Origin: Schistosoma haematobium
Taxonomy: Eukaryota; Platyhelminthes; Trematoda; Strigeidida; Schistosomatidae
Reading direction: 5' to 3'
Assembly: GCF_000699445.3 (NCBI RefSeq)
Contig: NC_067197.1
Location: forward strand, 32,223,809-32,287,808
Length of the DNA stretch: 64,000 bases
A program made the translations under genes and the position numbers. Below the pieces are notes generated by a model that ran no database searches, had not been told where the DNA came from, and saw only the letters and a program-made list of their open reading frames with translations. Shown here piece by piece: positions 24,366 through 38,473 of the stretch. Positions within the stretch are counted from its first letter, which is position 1; each line of letters opens with the position of its first letter.

Positions 24366-24480
24366 GTGCTACAACATTAAACGCATTTTTAGAAGAGCCG
24401 TACGGTGAACGAAGACTGGGAGTTATCACAGCTGGCATATGGATTGTGGTAGATTATTCCACAGTCCGGAGAATTCACAG
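24366..24480 (+). other. Exon-like segment in module Y (115 bp)
   Basis: Only one of three frames is open across the segment. It is bordered by a convincing acceptor (ACTTGCAG before 24366) and a donor (CACAG/GTAAAA at 24481). The translation contains FLEEPYGERRLGVITAGIWI followed by VVDYSTVRRIHR, a composition unlike the surrounding debris. It might be a captured host exon. A faint resemblance to the region before the kinase domain of ADCK1-type ABC1 proteins is only a guess. No partner exons found nearby. Confidence 0.4.
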
Positions 24481-24981
24481 GTAAAATAATTCATCAAAAG
24501 AGATGAGTTAGCATAAGTTTGTTTTACTAGTGAAAAGGACTTACGAGTGTTTTGATTAAAGTTTCTGCATATTGAATTACTTGACTGGATGTAGAGGATA
24601 GTTTATTAAGTATCTTGAAGAAGAGAATTAGATTTGGAGTCTCTTCTATAAAGAGCCAAACTCAAGTTCGGGTACATCTGGAATTATAATTCAAGGTACA
24701 ATCAGTTCCAAGTATCGGGAGAGTAAACTATCTGTTCTGATTCCCACTATAACTCATTCTTCGTGCGCACATTACTAAGAATAAGCGCGTAATATGCTAT
24801 GAGTGGTTGCACATAAAGTTTGATAGAAATGTTATAAAGATTTTGAGTTATGCAACACATAAGACGTTCAGACTATGAGATCTGTTCTAATGCCTGTCCA
24901 GAAACGACAAATCGTAGGAATACCTAAGTTTAAATTCTAATACTGTATGTTTAAAGCTCCAGCTGTATTTTCATCACTAAT

Positions 24982-27000
24982 GTGCAACATTATTAAGCTC
25001 CATTCTGAAACAATTCAGCAATCTAGGAAAGCAGAACGTTTTGATCCCCGTAATGAGCACGTTTATCTACAACAAGTTGGTGACTAACGATGTCAAAACT
25101 TTAGAAATGTCAAAGTATAGCATTTAGACAAGATATCATTGGTTACGTTGAGACAACACCAAATTAAAGAAGTCAAAGTGGCAAGTATTACAAGATCGAC
25201 TTCCAGAAATCGATTATGAGAATCATTGATAATTTCTCAGCGAGTAGTTAGTTAGAAAGTTCGTCACTAACAATTTTTCTAATAATCCTAGAGATGATTG
25301 CAGCAATGTTTATGGGCCGATAATTGTTCATGTCAATCTTATCTCTAACGTGGTTCAATAATATGCGGTTTCTCAACAGTAAGGATAAGTGGTGCACATG
25401 GGCCCCAAGGTCGTGAGGGAACAAATGGTGTATGAACCAATCATCGATCAACGGCTACCATGGGACTGCATCACCTGACGTTTCTCCACTGCCTTGTGCA
25501 AGCAAGCAGCATCACAGCTCACGCAAAAACAAGTAAATTGTGTGGCACATATGTATTCTGTGCCCATTTACCAGTTACTAGTCACCCACATAACTCTTGA
25601 CTCAGTGCCACTCAGTAATTATTACCATTCGTATAAATACCACTGAAGAGGTCTGCTATAATTTTAGGGGCGTATATGAAGGTGCTGTTATACAGGATGC
25701 ATCGCAAATGAAAATGTTGAGTTGCTTTAACGCGTTTATTGAAAAGGAGAATTACGTTTTGCACTTCTGAGCTGGCATTAATTGCTAACAGCAACTCAAT
25801 AATGGCTTTTAACCTGTGCTTCTCTCTAATTTGGTTAAACACTATTGTTATTCGCTCAACTGTCGCGAGCTGACGATCAGATAGAATGTGTCGATGGCAT
25901 CCTAGAGACCTATACATGAGAAAAAGTTATCCAAGTCAGAGAAGTTAACCAGTGGGCTGAGGACGTCCCAGTCAGCATGCTTATAGTACGTATATGGACG
26001 GAGTTTTGTCTGGCTCGGTTATGAGAGGGATGGATAGGGAGGGCACAGAGAACTACTTTCTTTTCACTGTTCTTCAACTCATTGTATAATTGTACAGGTA
26101 GTGGGATGACATCTCTATTAAATATTAGATCAAGTATATTATCACTCTCACTGCGACCAGAAGTGTATGTTAATGGTTAGCGGAAATTCGTCATGACTGA
26201 CAACTACCGGCAACCCAGTTCATTCCAGGGCAACATGAATCCCTTGAAGTATTGTAGTTTGGAGCGGATGCATGTGTAAATGCATTGACTATCAACTCAT
26301 CCAAATTACCCGAACTTTTGGAGACACGTTGGTATTCTGCGGTCTTTCCTAAATCAGCCCTGCTTACACGACGGTGATGGTGTCCGTCTTGTACGACGTT
26401 TGAACGAATTCTGATCATATAGCCACCTCAATTATTATTAAGGTAAAACATGATGTCGGTGTGCAAATTATTGTACGCTAAAGACATTGTAATATTCTTG
26501 CGATTAGGTCTGGAACCAGAAGGTTCTGTATATACTTTCTTATAACATGGTATAGACGTATTAGTATTAACTGTTTTTAAGAGCTTTCACGCTAGAACTA
26601 GGTAGTTGGGCATGAGTTTCTAATGTTTTGCTGAAAGATTTCGAATTAATGTCGCCATTGTACATGCATTGGTTGCCTGAGGTCACTACATACATTTGAG
26701 GCAATTTAGCATTCTTCGTTGGTAATTCAGAGTGTTGGCGAACATGAGACAGTTTAACAGCATAAGTGGGTCCTCATGCTGATGAGGAAGGATTTGTTGT
26801 AATCTCAACAGCATTATGTTCGTTTGAGGTACGCTACTGCGGTTTCATGCGAGACGATACGACCAATCCTAAACTTTGTTAGTGTACTGAATAGCCGTTC
26901 GGATCCCTTCAGCTATTCAACAAATAAACGTGAATCGAATTTAAACAAGATAGGGTAAATCTACATATGGCGCATTACATTAGAGCGAATACATTCATAT
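24982..27000 (-). pseudogene. Module T copy 2: decayed CR1-like LINE (inverted)
   Basis: Reverse complement of 10106-12126 with few differences. The same endonuclease remnant (26191-26418), linker (25612-25917) and RT-start (25248-25451) frames appear on the minus strand. It shares CCTGGAATG (Gly codon) and CATGACGAA variants with its mirror partner at 33020-35040 rather than with copy 1. Confidence 0.75.
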
Positions 27001-28075
27001 GGACTGTCTTGAAGTTCAACGGTTTTTGAAAACCAAATTCCTAACACACTCACACACAAATCCAAGGGTGATTTCGCTAGGTATATTATAGATAATCACG
27101 TTATTTTGAGAAACAATTCACTTAGCAACTTCGCCGGCGATGAAATCGATATCAGGTTGTAATTTCAAGTCCTTCAGGAACTACATCCACTAACAGTAGC
27201 ATTTTGAGTGGCAATAGTGTATGTATTTCTTGGATCACACGAGGAGTTTTGGATTCTTCAGAAGCGCGAATAAACTGAATTGACCTTCACCAAACACCAA
27301 GAAACCCGCATTCACGGATTTCTCCCGACAGACTACAAACAGCGAACACTACCTACCCTAATCAAAATATCTACCCAATAACACCAACTAAATATGCGAA
27401 TTCGGATACATCGACAGAGACAAAGGATCATTACTAAGCGACATTCCTTATGATATTCAAGATTTATATCAGGCTCATCATACAAAAGAGTAAACCATAT
27501 CGTTTAATTAATTAGTTAAAATATTGTGGTAAACAACAATTTAGTACAATCATTAACATTTCTAAATGCAACAACTGAGGTCATCAGACTGATGTTTCTC
27601 AAAATCACACTCTCACATAGTGTACACTATTGTTATCATCATCATTTGTGTTAACCTTGAGAAATATGTTTCATATGTGAAAACGCATATTAGATTAGAA
27701 GAACACAAATAGTAAATGTGATGATTCTATGTGACATTCAAACACGTATTCCTGACTGAATCGTCAAGTAACAGTCGTTTATGTGAACAGATTTGAGAGG
27801 ACGAAAGTAGTGCATGTTGTGTTCATGTCAAAGTGATACGGTTCATCGAGAATAACATCTTCTTGTTGAACATTATTATCTTCTAGATCACTTCAACCAT
27901 ACTTTCTAGCTGTGAAACTCACTATAGTCTTGAGTTAAATAGAGGTGTAAGAGCTGAGTGCCCAGTTGACCATAATAGATACGACAAAATGAAAACAATT
28001 AATGCAACGAATAACCAGTGATAATGAATGTGGTACTAAAATCACTCACCACTATCTCACTTAGTATCACCAATT
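27001..28075 (-). repeat. Module a, left arm of C-II
   Basis: A 1075-bp inverted partner of 31945-33019. It carries CCTAACAC near 27040, shared only with that partner. Confidence 0.9.
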
Positions 28076-28677
28076 CATTAGCACTGAAACGAATGACGAC
28101 GTTTAAATGACTCAAGTTTCCTTCCTGACGATATGGGTAGATGAAGCTATACAGTGGGTTTTATGTGTGATTTATTGGACGGCTAGTAGCCTCTGGTTAT
28201 TCAGAGAAGTTTTACAAAAATAGCAAAGATATTCGAACTCATTCAATTGGAAGAACTGATATGATATTGAGTCGAAATAATGAATAACATTCTATTATGT
28301 GAGGTAATAATTAATAGATAGAATGGTGAAATTTCAACTCATACTTCAGACGGGTTTGTCGGATTATATTCAGCTCGTCATGAGTTGTTTCTTCAGTGCA
28401 TAGTCTCATGTCTCCTGAGGATAGAGGACGGACCGAATTACTCCCCATACTCAGAGCATCAAAAACTGAGTTTCTCATTTTTGCCCGTTTCACTTCATTT
28501 CCATAGTTTTGTAAAAACCCTCTATTTCGCCACAGAGTACTACTACTTCCTTTCAGCTTTCAGTGGAAATTGAGCAAAGCTATCATATTTGAACTCGGCT
28601 ATCAACAGGTCAGAACGGAAAATTCATGTACTCCATCACAGTTGTCATTACCAAGTTGTTTTGTGTATAAAATAAGT

Positions 28678-29237
28678 TGACCGGAATGTCAACGATAAAA
28701 TTGAAGACAATTAAGGGGCAGAAAATCGGAATATGTTTCGTAAACACACTGTTCAAACGCGACGGTATATCAAAACTTCAACGTCAATTGCATGTTTACA
28801 CTTCTTGCAGCGAAGTTGTAAGGCCATACCTGCTTAGGAACGTCAGTTCAACCCATTCCAATCCTGCTGAATGTTAGTGATGAGATTTATCAAACGCTGT
28901 CGTTTTGAAACGAACTGGATCAAAATCAGTGTCTGCATCATCACTTCAATATTTGTGACAATTATTTACAAAATTACTATGCACTACTGCCGAATCAGTG
29001 CGAAGTTGTGTGTAAAGATGAGGTTTAGTTGAAATCTAATCCACTAGAGATTATAAACTTCAGACTCATTGCATGTACATTGTTAGTTTAAGGTGGGTAA
29101 TCAATTCATGGAATGTAGAGTGTAAATTGTTATTGCACGGATTCCAACATCAAGTTAATCCTTTAAAACAAAACACTATTCCAAATAAATGCACATTAGT
29201 CTAGATGACATTGGATATACTCAATTATGTAACAAGT
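28678..29237. repeat. 560-bp segment missing from C-I
   Basis: Present in C-II and C-III (there at about 42561-43120) but absent at the matching point of C-I (near 8430). AAGT flanks both edges, once in C-I. It has a 66-codon frame of no recognised family. The direct AAGT could be a 4-bp target duplication of an insertion, or microhomology used in a deletion. It has no clear terminal repeats. Confidence 0.7.
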
Positions 29238-29602
29238 CGTTTTCGTGATTATAAAGCAAACAACTTGAGTGACATTGACACGAGTTCATCATCCACGTGA
29301 GATAATATTTAGTGTTTTAAATTGTTGGCACGAAATGCTTCCTCATTATCGGTGAACTATGGTGACACAGAATAAAATTTGTTTATCTGGAGATGTCAAG
29401 TGATTATATTTTGGAGGTTTAGTCGGTTAAAACTAAACTCAATTTTCTATAATAGAAACTTGATAAAATTAACCAAGTTTGTTTTTCAAGGTATTTTATA
29501 AGTACAAGATTACTTGAAACTGCTCAGGAATATACTAACCAGAATTCTGTGCTTAAAACGAGTTTTCAGGATGTTACGGAAATATTTGTGCACACATACG
29601 GA

Positions 29603-29745
29603 GTGACAGGTCGTGGATGCGCACTGCTGAAGAGTCCCATACTAGGACTAAACTGCTATCAAATGCCTCCAGGTTTCCAATGGTGATCTAACATTCATCG
29701 ATCCGTGAACTCCATCAAACTCTGACAAATCTCCACAACCCAATG
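29603..29745 (+). mobile_element. Decayed SINE with dead hammerhead, copy in C-II
   Basis: Same element as 7926-8068, in inverted position. CTGAAGAG core and stem II are retained but TAAA replaces the conserved GAAA. Confidence 0.65.
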
Positions 29746-30077
29746 CTGATAATTCTAAGGCGTTTAGATCACTTTTTTAATTTACTGTTCTCTTGTGACA
29801 TTATGGTTTCTCAATGAAACTTAGAAGGTAGAAACTATTAAGATGAACGAATGAAGACTAAAATATAGTACGACGACAAGTTTTACGTTGCAAAATATGT
29901 CATACATAGAACGTTAGCTTTCTTCATTCAACCTTAATGTTATTCAATGAATAATTCTATGTTTGAATTAGAATAATTCAAAATGCAAATGTCAACCAAC
30001 AATCATATATTTTAGTAGCTATTATAATGACGTATGTTTATGCTCAATGCCAGCTAATGTAGCTATTTCATATAAAC

Positions 30078-30755
30078 TGAAAGATCCAAACAAAGGTTTG
30101 GACTGAAGAATAGCTGTCTAGGTGGGTTAGATACGCGCCCTTGCCCGATTAAAGTCAAAAACAAAGTAATTGGGTAAAATGACGGTTCTAATATTCATCA
30201 TAAAGTTGAATGCACATCGTTACCTAAACAAATATGATCACCCAGCTATTCAACCAATAATTGTTCAATTAATCAGATCTAGATTACAATAAATAACGAA
30301 GTTGATAAAGGATGCGAGAAAACTACCAATCACAACAAATCAGTGTTATTCTATCCTGTCTGGCTAGATCACGCACAGATTCATTCAAAAGATAATATTT
30401 GGTTGCTTTATAACACAGAGTGTTTCCAATTCTGGAAGAATGTCTCAATTCACAGTCAATGAAAGGCACAATTCCAGTCAATACAAGCAACACAATCAAG
30501 AGGAGGAACAAACCAATATATCTGCTGCCAAGACTAAGTATCATGTCAAACAACATAAATGCAATTCAGGAAGAAACACGAAAACTTAGTGAAGGCGTAA
30601 GAAAAATAGAAACTCTAATGAAATACAAATATTAACAAGTCAAATATAATCAAAACGACTAACAAAATGTACAACTAAAGGAATCAGTAGGAACAAACTG
30701 CAAGTGTATACAGGAGGGATTTTCACACACAAAAATCTTCAAAATGGATCTAACA
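30078..30755 (-). mobile_element. Solo LTR related to BEL/Pao element, copy II
   Basis: Same insertion as 6911-7588 seen on the opposite strand. It starts TGAAAGATCC and ends GGATCTAACA on the plus strand. Frames at 30323-30556 and 30420-30635 lie within the LTR. Confidence 0.82.
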
Positions 30756-31944
30756 TAAAGCATTCCAAATGAAGTGGCTTTCACAGACTTTAACAGAAAT
30801 ATGTTTATAGTAGGTCAAACTGTACAAAATAAATGAACGTTTTGTCATTCCCTTAAGTTTCCACAGTTATATTATCCAGCTTATTCATCCGAAATCCGGT
30901 CAGATGTACAGCGATACCTTTCGCTGAGAAAAGAATAACATGTGAATTTTAATAGCTCTACGTATTGAATGGAATTGTAAGATTAATGATCAGAAATAAA
31001 TATGGATTAGATAAATTGAAGGACAGTAATGTAAAAACAAGTCAGAATACTATGAATGACGTACAAATTACTGAATGAGATGGAGTAAATGCTGGATAAA
31101 TGTCCTAATACGTTTCATCTTTTTCAACATATCTGAATGAGTATAAGCTATGAAAATACAAAGAACATGGTTGTGGGCATAACCTTGTGTTATAACTTCT
31201 GGACTGTGTGCCCTGTTAATGTATACCTAATGATACCGCCAATCAGAAGCAGTGAATTATCGAACGAAACAGTGTGGCATAAAACATGTGCGAGCAGCCT
31301 AGAGTTCTGATTGGTCCTGCTTTCCGCCTAGCCCAGCCATTAAAGTCCAAGACGCTAATCTCTGCTTCTGAAATATGAATCATGTATTTCAAACATAGTA
31401 GGTGTATATACACCAATCAAGCAGACCACAACGTACCATAAAATAGAAAATAACATTTGTACATTATCTGACCAAAAGTGGCTGTGAATGTGGGAGGCAG
31501 TGACTAATAGACTGGACATAATTCAAGAATGGTAAAACGTATAATAATGGTTCATAGGTCAAAATTAGGATTATAATAAGAAGAATATGATTATGAATAG
31601 TTTAGTTATTTAACGATTATACGATAAAAATATATACTCATAGTATTGGTCCATGAATGGATCCCAAAGTTACCATTCATTATGCTCATCGAGACCTAAC
31701 ACTTTTTGAAAGTAAATCATATTATAATGGTCTGTGGATCGAAAGAAAACTTACAATAAGAAGGATGTGAATATACGTAATCGAATTGCTGGACACTTAT
31801 ACAATAAGAATACATATAATTATACTCCATTCCAGTTTTCAGAATTCGCCCATAATTTACTGCCGAGTTTCTACGGCTTCATTAACCTCGATTGAGTAAT
31901 GGACATATTATGATTTTATGCCTCTTCATTGTCTTCAACGTGCT

Positions 31945-33019
31945 AATTGGTGATACTAAGTGAGATAGTGGTGAGTGATTTTAGTACCACATTCATTATC
32001 ACTGGTTATTCGTTGCATTAATTGTTTTCATTTTGTCGTGTCTATTATGGTCAACTGGACACTCAGCTCTTACACCTCTATTTAACTCAAGACTATAGTG
32101 AGTTTCACAGCTAGAAAGTATGGTTGAAGTGATCTAGAAGATAATAATGTTCAACAAGAAGATGTTATTCTCGATGAACCGTATCACTTTGACATGAACA
32201 CAACATGCACTACTTTCGTCCTCTCAAATCTGTTCACATAAACGACTGTTACTTGACGATTCAGTCAGGAATACGTGTTTGAATGTCACATAGAATCATC
32301 ACATTTACTATTTGTGTTCTTCTAATCTAATATGCGTTTTCACATATGAAACATATTTCTCAAGGTTAACACAAATGATGATGATAATAATAGTGTACAC
32401 TATGTGAGAGTGTGATTTTGAGAAACATCAGTCTGATGACCTCAGTTGTTGTATTTAGAAATGTTAATGATTGTACTAAATTGTTGTTTACCACAATATT
32501 TTAACTAATTGATTAAACGATATGGTTTACTCTTTTGTATGATGAGCCTGATATAAATCTTGAATATCATAAGGAATGTCGCTTAGTAATGATCCTTTGT
32601 CTCTGTCGATGTATCCGAATTCGCATATTTAGTTGGTGTTATTGGGTAGATATTTTGATTAGGGTAGGTAGTGTTCGCTGTTTGTAGTCTGTCGGGAGAA
32701 ATCCGTGAATGTGGGTTTCTTGGTGTTTGGTGAAGGTCAATTCAGTTTATTCGCGCTTCTGAAGAATCCAAAACTCCTCGTGTGATCCAAGAAATACATA
32801 CACTATCGCCACTCAAAATGCTACTGTTAGTGGATGTAGTTCCTGAAGGACTTGAAATTACAACCTGATATCGATTTCATCGCCGGCGAAGTTGCTAAGT
32901 GAATTGTCTCTCAAAATAACGTGATTATCTATAATATACCTAGCGAAATCACCCTTGGATTTGTGTGTGAGTGTGTTAGGAATTTGGTTTTCAAAAACCG
33001 TTGAACTTCAAGACAGTCC
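31945..33019 (+). repeat. Module a, right arm of C-II
   Basis: A 1075-bp inverted partner of 27001-28075. A private change (AATTGATTAAACG near 32507) marks this copy. Confidence 0.9.
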
Positions 33020-35040
33020 ATATGAATGTATTCGCTCTAATGTAATGCGCCATATGTAGATTTACCCTATCTTGTTTAAATTCGATTCACGTTTATTTGT
33101 TGAATAGCTGAAGGGATCCGAACGGCTATTCAGTACACTAACAAAGTTTAGGATTGGTCGTATCGTCTCGCATGAAACCGCAGTAGCGTACCTCAAACGA
33201 ACATAATGCTGTTGAGATTACAACAAATCCTTCCTCATCAGCATGAGGACCCACTTATGCTGTTAAACTGTCTCATGTTCGCCAACACTCTGAATTACCA
33301 ACGAAGAATGCTAAATTGCCTCAAATGTATGTAGTGACCTCAGGCAACCAATGCATGTACAATGGCGACATTAATTCGAAATCTTTCAGCAAAACATTAG
33401 AAACTCATGCCCAACTACCTAGTTCTAGCGTGAAAGCTCTTAAAAACAGTTAATACTAATACGTCTATACCATGTTATAAGAAAGTATATACAGAACCTT
33501 CTGGTTCCAGACCTAATCGCAAGAATATTACAATGTCTTTAGCGTACAATAATTTGCACACCGACATCATGTTTTACCTTAATAATAATTGAGGTGGCTA
33601 TATGATCAGAATTCGTTCAAACGTCGTACAAGACGGACACCATCACCGTCGTGTAAGCAGGGCTGATTTAGGAAAGACCGCAGAATACCAACGTGTCTCC
33701 AAAAGTTCGGGTAATTTGGATGAGTTGATAGTCAATGCATTTACACATGCATCCGCTCCAAACTACAATACTTCAAGGGATTCATGTTGCCCTGGAATGA
33801 ACTGGGTTGCCGGTAGTTGTCAGTCATGACGAATTTCCGCTAACCATTAACATACACTTCTGGTCGCAGTGAGAGTGATAATATACTTGATCTAATATTT
33901 AATAGAGATGTCATCCCACTACCTGTACAATTATACAATGAGTTGAAGAACAGTGAAAAGAAAGTAGTTCTCTGTGCCCTCCCTATCCATCCCTCTCATA
34001 ACCGAGCCAGACAAAACTCCGTCCATATACGTACTATAAGCATGCTGACTGGGACGTCCTCAGCCCACTGGTTAACTTCTCTGACTTGGATAACTTTTTC
34101 TCATGTATAGGTCTCTAGGATGCCATCGACACATTCTATCTGATCGTCAGCTCGCGACAGTTGAGCAAATAACAATAGTGTTTAACCAAATTAGAGAGAA
34201 GCACAGGTTAAAAGCCATTATTGAGTTGCTGTTAGCAATTAATGCCAGCTCAGAAGTGCAAAACGTAATTCTCCTTTTCAATAAACGCGTTAAAGCAACT
34301 CAACATTTTCATTTGCGATGCATCCTGTATAACAGCACCTTCATATACGCCCCTAAAATTATAGCAGACCTCTTCAGTGGTATTTATACGAATGGTAATA
34401 ATTACTGAGTGGCACTGAGTCAAGAGTTATGTGGGTGACTAGTAACTGGTAAATGGGCACAGAATACATATGTGCCACACAATTTACTTGTTTTTTGCGT
34501 GAGCTGTGATGCTGCTTGCTTGCACAAGGCAGTGGAGAAACGTCAGGTGATGCAGTCCCATGGTAGCCGTTGATCGATGATTGGTTCATACACCATTTGT
34601 TCCCTCACGACCTTGGAGCCCATGTGCACCACTTATGCTTACTGTTGAGAAACCGCATATTATTGAACCACGTTAGAGATAAGATTGACATGAACAATTA
34701 TCGGCCCATAAACATTGCTGCAATCATCTCTAGGATTATTAGAAAAATTGTTAGTGACGAACTTTCTAACTAACTACTCGCTGAGAAATTATCAATGATT
34801 CTCATAATCGATTTCTGGAAGTCGATCTTGTAATACTTGCCACTTTGACTTCTTTAATTTGGTGTTGTCTCAACGTAACCAATGATATCTTGTCTAAATG
34901 CTATACTTTGACATTTCTAAAGTTTTGACATCGTTAGTCACCAACTTGTTGTAGATAAACGTGCTCATTACGGGGATCAAAACGTTCTGCTTTCCTAGAT
35001 TGCTGAATTGTTTCAGAATGGAGCTTAATAATGTTGCACA
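33020..35040 (+). pseudogene. Module T copy 3: decayed CR1-like LINE
   Basis: Collinear with 10106-12126. It holds the same three open stretches (33602-33829, 34103-34408, 34570-34773). Variants are shared with its mirror copy 24982-27000. Confidence 0.75.
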
Positions 35041-38000
35041 TTAGTGATGAAAATACAGCTGGAGCTTTAAACATACAGTATTAGAATTTAAACTTAGGTA
35101 TTCCTACGATTTGTCGTTTCTGGACAGGCATTAGAACAGATCTCATAGTCTGAACGTCTTATGTGTTGCATAACTCAAAATCTTTATAACATTTCTATCA
35201 AACTTTATGTGCAACCACTCATAGCATATTACGCGCTTATTCTTAGTAATGTGCGCACGAAGAATGAGTTATAGTGGGAATCAGAACAGATAGTTTACTC
35301 TCCCGATACTTGGAACTGATTGTACCTTGAATTATAATTCCAGATGTACCCGAACTTGAGTTTGGCTCTTTATAGAAGAGACTCCAAATCTAATTCTCTT
35401 CTTCAAGATACTTAATAAACTATCCTCTACATCCAGTCAAGTAATTCAATATGCAGAAACTTTAATCAAAACACTCGTAAGTCCTTTTCACTAGTAAAAC
35501 AAACTTATGCTAACTCATCTCTTTTGATGAATTATTTTACCTGTGAATTCTCCGGACTGTGGAATAATCTACCACAATCCATATGCCAGCTGTGATAACT
35601 CCCAGTCTTCGTTCACCGTACGGCTCTTCTAAAAATGCGTTTAATGTTGTAGCACCTGCAAGTGTATCTTATTGCACAAGTTAGATTATAGTAACTGTTC
35701 CAGTCAACACTAACTAATTTGAATATATCCAACATGAACATTACATCAATGAGTCAAATGACATATGCATTATGGTATACCTTGCTGACATATTTTAGTA
35801 GTTATTTCTCTGTTGTCCCGACTTCTGTGCCCCTGTTTTATTTTCTCTGGATATAGATAGTTACAGTAAGTTCATGGTGGCGCATGAAAATTCCTTTCAA
35901 TGCACTGTGCATGAATCAACAAGATGTCCACTTAAGAAGAATTAAAAGTTAGCGGCCGATGTATTTCATTGCTGTAATAAATGTCCTAAATGTGCTGCCT
36001 AATCAATTTTTGAACTACTGGCATGAACTCTGTAATTACTATAAATTATCAAGTGATTTCCTAATTTGAGGTGATACAACGTATTCCAATTATTTGACGG
36101 GAAAAACTCCTATGGTTTGCTTATCGAGATGTATATGAAAATGATGCTCCCTTGGCACACAAGCTTACACAGAGTTATCCAGTTCATGACTGTTGTTTAG
36201 TCGTAAACTGACAAAGTTTATTATGAAACAACCTGTCGGTATGAATCAATCAGCAACTTGGTCAACTTGCATAAAATACAGAAACGTTTGTAACTTGTGG
36301 GTAAATGTTGTGATATGTATTGGCGATTAACTCATTTCGGAGAAATGACGAATATCATACTTATCTGATAATTTATACCTCTGATTATATCTCACAGGTT
36401 GATCTGTAATATTACCTACTTTATAACATGTGTGTGATTTCCAAATGATAGGTGGTGGGAGTTAGTCAAAAGTAAAATATAGACAGAGAGTTTTGAACTA
36501 ACTATCCTACATCACTAAGTCAGACCATCTAGCTTTGCTGTTGCAACACAAATTTCGTCAGACAGATCTGTAAGCCTACAGGAGCATTCTTCAAACCAAC
36601 TGCAACAGTCTGACAATCTCATTTATGGATTTTGTGTTTCCTCTAAGTAATTAATTAGAAAAAGTACACATTGGTTAATCGTAAGAACAAAAATTTACTC
36701 TGAAGAGTTCCTTTTAATTATTTGATTGAAACACGATACCATCACTCAAATACACATTTTTTTACCTTCTTTTTCTGTGGGAATTTATTCACGCCATTCT
36801 ACAATTACATTACATGAGTTCACGGTGCCTTGAATTGTCCAACCTGATCATGTTTGGGAAATCGATCAAACACGTGAACATGAAATGAAATAGCTTTTGA
36901 AATGATTTCAGAATAGGGAATCTATGAAAGAAACCAGGAACAATATAAAAGTTTAAGTTCATGTAGTCTAGCCTGAATGTATGCAGAAGCATCTAGACAA
37001 TGATAACTGAGATATTATTCTAGCAGCATTTTACCGAAGTAAGTTGATCATATTCCTATTGGCTACTTCATACCACAACAACTTGTGCATTGTAACTCGG
37101 TTTGTTAATTAAACATTTTTATTTATTCCAGTCTTCCTTGTTTGGCATACCATGGAAAGCACTTATCGTATACAAATTTCATCTCAGAATACAACACACA
37201 TATACTGGAAAGTGCTTTTCAGTAGTACAACACTAGTTCAGAGGTGATTTCCTCACTAACTCCTCTGGTGATCTATCTAACATAAATTTGAATAGGCTAT
37301 CCTATCAATCAACAGATATCCCGTCAATCCATTCCGACAACTTTATTTCTAACTGGTTATCTTCTGTAATGTCATTATCTTTACGTTTACTGTTATACCC
37401 GTCAACCATCTTGTTGACGTCTGACTATATAACTGTTTGACATTTACCTAGTTGATTGATAATCTGGAAATACGTTGATGTGCTATGGTTATCGAAATTA
37501 TCCGAAATTCTAAGAATTCATTCAACCCACAGTTATGATGTTTTCCGAATCGAAATCCCTGTCCGTAGTTGTCACCATCTATTCATATTTTTGATATTAT
37601 ATTATCGATATTCACTGCTAACCATCGTTTATGTATTTTTACATTAGGAAAGTGTCCCCCTCCATCACTGTGGTACTTATTGAGGTTTACGTAAATTGTT
37701 TTGTATTTATTCGCTGTTGTGTCTTTCGGCTTGCAGAACTTGGAATAGAGTGATCATTTTGGCTTTGAGTAATGTTGATTCCAAAGTGTTATGAAATTCT
37801 GATGGTGAATTCTGGAACCTATTTCATATGATGAAGGAAGATATGGTTTCAGCCTGTTGATGTTTTGATGGTTTGTTTATTCCCTTAATGCTTTCCGATG
37901 AGTTTGTGCTAGTAGACATTCTGATACAGGAGAGATATGAGATGAGTTGTTTCAACGTTTTGTGAATTGAGAATGGTGCATTGAGTTTCGTTTTACGTGT

Positions 38001-38473
38001 AGCGCATCTTTCACAAACCTCATCTAATGAACCGTTTAATTTACTGCTTTGTAGCCACATCTCTCTCACATATTTGACATTATCAGCGATTTTATCATGT
38101 AAATAAAAGTATTTTTGAGATCGTCTCACGTGAGAATAATCAATTTATCAAATATATGACCTATTCTAATCTTGGTTCGTTGTTACAACTGAATAAATCA
38201 ATGTCTGCAAACGTTTCTATCATTCTGTCGTTGTTGTTAATGCACATTGTTGATCAGTCTCTAATAACATTTGTACATTCTAGGCTTTTTGCTACCTATT
38301 AAAAAAGTTGAACAAGCCTAAACTCGGAAGCTTAGTGAATAGCGGTCTGACGTTGGGAGAGGGAAGGGCTCAGTGTAACCATCAGAATTTGGATAAAATT
38401 GTGTCCAGGGTATGAAAAAATTGTGACATTTGTGGTGAGGAAAGGATGTATGTACTATCGTACTGTGAAATGT
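35041..38473 (-). repeat. Module Y, copy II-III (minus orientation, uninterrupted)
   Basis: A 3433-bp reverse complement of the Y pieces in 12127-24981. It serves as the empty-site reference for both left-arm insertions: the BEL/Pao site is near 38185 and the RTE site near 36970. The frames 37824-38129 (minus) and 37456-37647 (plus) match those of the other Y. Confidence 0.9.
35541..35655 (-). other. Exon-like segment in module Y, second copy
   Basis: Identical by eye to 24366-24480 on the opposite strand, with the same acceptor and donor. Only the frame containing YGERRLG is open. Confidence 0.4.

Larger units (their letters stand above)
12127..24981 (+). repeat. Module Y, copy I-II (plus orientation, with two insertions)
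   Basis: After removal of the BEL/Pao element with its duplication and the RTE-like LINE with its duplication, the remaining about 3.43 kb is the reverse complement of 35041-38473. The three host pieces are 12127-12417, 18627-19840 and 23059-24981. A 101-codon frame (18679-18984) and a 63-codon frame (19161-19352, minus) are present in both Y copies, but I recognise neither. The 115-bp exon-like segment is listed separately. Confidence 0.88.
28076..31944 (-). repeat. Module C, copy II (minus orientation, palindrome centre)
   Basis: A 3869-bp segment, the reverse complement of C-I plus a 560-bp segment at 28678-29237. Its midpoint (about 30.0 kb) is the symmetry axis of the whole 4.6-47.2 kb structure. 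It contains a solo LTR (30078-30755) and the decayed SINE (29603-29745). Confidence 0.9.
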
